DNA from: Cervus elaphus
Taxonomy: Eukaryota > Chordata > Mammalia > Artiodactyla > Cervidae
Direction of reading: 5' to 3'
DNA length: 64,000 nucleotides
Assembly: GCF_910594005.1 (NCBI RefSeq)
Contig: NC_057819.1
Location: forward strand, 127,817,669-127,881,668
Notes under the pieces: model-generated
Told to the model about the DNA's origin: nothing
Database searches by the model: none
What the model saw: the letters and a program-made list of their open reading frames with translations, nothing else
In this document: positions 62,007 through 64,000 of the stretch, one piece after another
Layout: every line of letters begins with the position of its first letter
How positions within the stretch are numbered: the stretch's first letter is position 1
Program-made: the position numbers and the translations under genes

Positions 62007-62225
62007 ACCCAAGTATAAACCCAACCGTGGAAGACGAGGAATACAGGCAGCTAATCCTTGAATGGTACCCAGAAGCCCCTGGCAGTTCACGTTTGGTTGT
62101 CTGATGACCGTGGTCCCTGCCCATGCTCGCCAGGTGGCCACCAGAAAGCTCCCATTTTAGCAAATAAAACAGAGCTCATGTATTCCTTGCTTTAGAAATA
62201 AAATTTGAAACAGGTGTCATAACCA
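62007..62225 (+). other. candidate alternative terminal exon (unproven)
   Basis: A long pyrimidine tract ends in ACACAG at 62001-62006. If exon 4 were spliced to 62007, AA plus A would restore K100, and 17 new residues (PKYKPNRGRRGIQAANP) would follow before TGA at 62059-62061. AATAAA occurs at 62163-62168 and 62197-62202. A product would keep the N-terminal SH3 but only half of the SH2. A different frame, from ATG at 61958, encodes 48 residues including DPSINPTVEDEEYRQLILEW, which I do not recognise. The segment could instead be a fragment of a retroposed 3' end, or chance. Confidence 0.2.
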
Positions 62226-62381
62226 CCTCTTAGCAGCACAAGCACCCGAGCCAAGGAGGTTCAGGAATCCACAGCCTCAAGTTTGCAAGGTGTTGGGCGT
62301 CTGTGGCGGAAAGACGCCTGTTGCTACCGCTCACCCCAGCAGGGACCCTGCGCCCCTTTCAGAAGCCGAGTGCGATGCGCA

Positions 62382-62535
62382 GCAGTAGAGGGCTTCCCTG
62401 AGCCCAGAAGTGTCTTTCCTCAATAAAGCCGTCTTGCTCGTCCGCTGTTTTTCTCGTGAGCTCTCAGTGCAGTTTCTAGGCTCTTTGCGCCTGTACTCAG
62501 TGACTTCCTTCAAGCTCAGTGCTGCCACCTGCTGG
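62382..62535. promoter_or_regulatory. two convergent CTCF-like motifs
   Basis: GCAGTAGAGGGCTT (62382-62395) on the + strand and CCAGCAGGTGGCAGC on the - strand (62521-62535) both resemble the CTCF core CCASYAGRKGGCRS. The minus-strand site is the better match. They point toward each other about 125 bases apart. No binding data are available. Confidence 0.3.
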
Positions 62536-63376
62536 CTTGGTTTTAAGAAGTGTTTTTGCTCTAACTCCGATAATGGGAGGACGAGGCTCCCATTTGTTCA
62601 TTTAACAGGTCTTCATGGAGCGTCTTCGGATGCCAGTGAGGACCTTGAGAGCTCAGCAGAGAGCAGGATGGGTGGGGCCTTGCTTGAGCTGATGTTCAAG
62701 GCAGAGAGCATGGTGGTGGTGGGCCATTCCCACTGAACCAGATCATGCTGTTTTTCTGGGCCATTGTAAAGGAGGCGTTTGTCATTTCTCCAGGTGGTAG
62801 AGAAGCCTTTTGGGGGTGGGGAGGTGCCTGGGCCTTTATTTATTGTCCATATATGTCCTTTTCTTTTGAGACCTTTTCCGCATGTGTAGAACTGAAATCC
62901 CTGATTAGAAAACACAACTTTAAATTCTTCCTGGTTACAGGAGAATTGTTAGAAGTGTATCCAGTCCCTCCTTTTCTCACCTTATTTCCTATCCTACCTT
63001 TTGTAGTCTTCAGATGTCACACAGGATTTCGGTGTTTTTTTTTTCATTTGGCACAGTCCATGGCACGTAGAAGCATTCTGTAGGTTGGGGCTTTTTTTTG
63101 TTGTTGTTAATGTCTTCAGAAGTAGGTTAATAGGGCTCCCTGTCCGGCGAGGATTCTTCTGTTGTCGCTGGCAGTCATCATTCTGATGGAGGGTCTCCGG
63201 GCACTCTCCACCCGCCAGGGAGTCAAGTTGTGCTGCAGTCATGGTCTCCTCAGCCTGGGAGGGCGTGGCTGAGACACAAGTTCTCCAGGGATCCTGCTTG
63301 ATGGGCAGGGGGCCCCTGGGCAGCCAGGACAGAGCCCTCCGGCCGGGTCTCACATGCATCCTCTGCCCCTCCCCAG

Positions 63377-63545
63377 GTTTGGAAATGATGTACAGCACTT
63401 CAAGGTGCTCCGAGATGGGGCTGGCAAGTATTTCCTCTGGGTGGTCAAGTTCAACTCTTTGAATGAGCTGGTAGATTATCACAGATCTACATCCGTCTCC
63501 AGAAACCAGCAGATATTTCTCCGGGACATAGAGCAGGTGCCGCAG
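63377..63545 (+). CDS. GRB2: GRB2 coding exon 5 (end of codon 100 to codon 156, SH2 second half)
   Basis: This 169-base exon completes the SH2 domain. It begins with the last base of K100 and runs F101-G102-N103-D104. H107 and K109 are the strand-D residues near the phosphotyrosine, and W121 (in Y118-F119-L120-W121) forces the bound peptide into the turn that gives GRB2 its pYxN preference. N143-Q144-Q145-I146-F147-L148 leads to the domain end, and the exon closes at Q156 (EQVPQ) on a codon boundary. The acceptor is CCCTCCCCAG|G and the donor CAG|GTAAGC. The next exon, encoding residues 157-217 with the C-terminal SH3, must lie to the right of the window. Confidence 0.98.
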
Positions 63546-64000
63546 GTAAGCCTCGAAGGAGAGCTTGGGGTCACCCTTAGCAATGAAGAATAGCTCCTTA
63601 GGCAAGCGGGTGGTGTTTTATTTTAAAGGGTTACTTCAGGGCCTTCTGTGCTCATTATTAATTCATGTTAAAGATTTGGATTTGAAACAGAGTTTTGCGT
63701 TTCCCAGAGGCCGCTTCTGTGAAGCGGTGTGTTGCTGAAGTTACCCTGTCTCTAGGGTGGGGGTCTTTAACACACCCTCACACACACTTTGCCTGGAAGT
63801 AGACTGTGAGGAAAGGCACAGCTGTAAGGGGGCGGGGTCCACACTCACGGCTGAATTCCTCTGCCTCACGTACTGGTTAGCACCAGCCTGTTGTGTACAA
63901 GCTTTACCCTTTGGACTTTTCCTAAGTGACACTGTGGTGGGAACTGAAACATTTCCTCATCTGGGATTGTAAGCAAAGCTCCAGGGGCTGTTTCTGCAGT
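63546..64000 (+). other. GRB2: start of GRB2 intron 5
   Basis: Donor GTAAGC opens an intron that continues past the window edge. No repeat or exon is recognised in these 455 bases. Confidence 0.85.

Noticed and set aside
63005..63605. 203-residue minus-strand ORF over exon 5
   Set aside because: It is the antisense shadow of the GRB2 SH2 exon plus intron sequence.

Overview
This is a mammalian genomic window from a ruminant, most probably a bovid. The sequence is littered with tRNA-derived Bov-tA/Bov-A SINEs and 3' fragments of the BovB LINE, a pairing typical of Ruminantia. Older cetartiodactyl CHR-type SINEs, L1, L2 and MIR fragments lie beneath them. I cannot tell cattle, bison, buffalo, sheep or goat apart from this window alone.

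One protein-coding gene is recognisable: the 5' part of GRB2, the SH3-SH2-SH3 adaptor, on the + strand. A CpG island (about 1.76-2.68 kb) holds a TATA-less promoter and a non-coding first exon ending at 2254. The start codon is in exon 2 (ATG at 10840). Coding exons 2 to 5 (10840-10917, 54307-54404, 60571-60693, 63377-63545) join in phase to give residues 1-156: the whole N-terminal SH3 domain and the whole SH2 domain. The last 61 residues expected for the family (C-terminal SH3) lie beyond the right edge. All four coding exons have canonical GT/AG borders, and no stop or frameshift interrupts them.

Layout: 1-1760 is 5' flank (L2, MIR, one Bov-tA). 1760-2680 is the promoter island and exon 1. 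2255-10812 is intron 1, whose last 450 bases form a second CpG-dense block just upstream of the ATG exon. 10918-54306 is a 43.4-kb intron made largely of retroelement debris and AT-rich unique sequence. 54405-60570 and 60694-63376 are introns 3 and 4, and 63546-64000 is the start of intron 5. No tRNA, rRNA, CRISPR array or second gene is supported. Most long open frames in the window are chance frames through SINEs, LINEs or GC-rich promoter sequence.

I see no new multi-gene system here. The points most worth checking concern GRB2 isoforms and regulation: a symmetric SH2 exon whose skipping stays in frame, a possible cryptic terminal exon with poly(A) signals in intron 4, a CpG block that could be a second promoter, and a CACGTG-bearing minisatellite beside a CpG cluster in the big intron. 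Several retrotransposon insertions also have clear target-site duplications and odd junctions.
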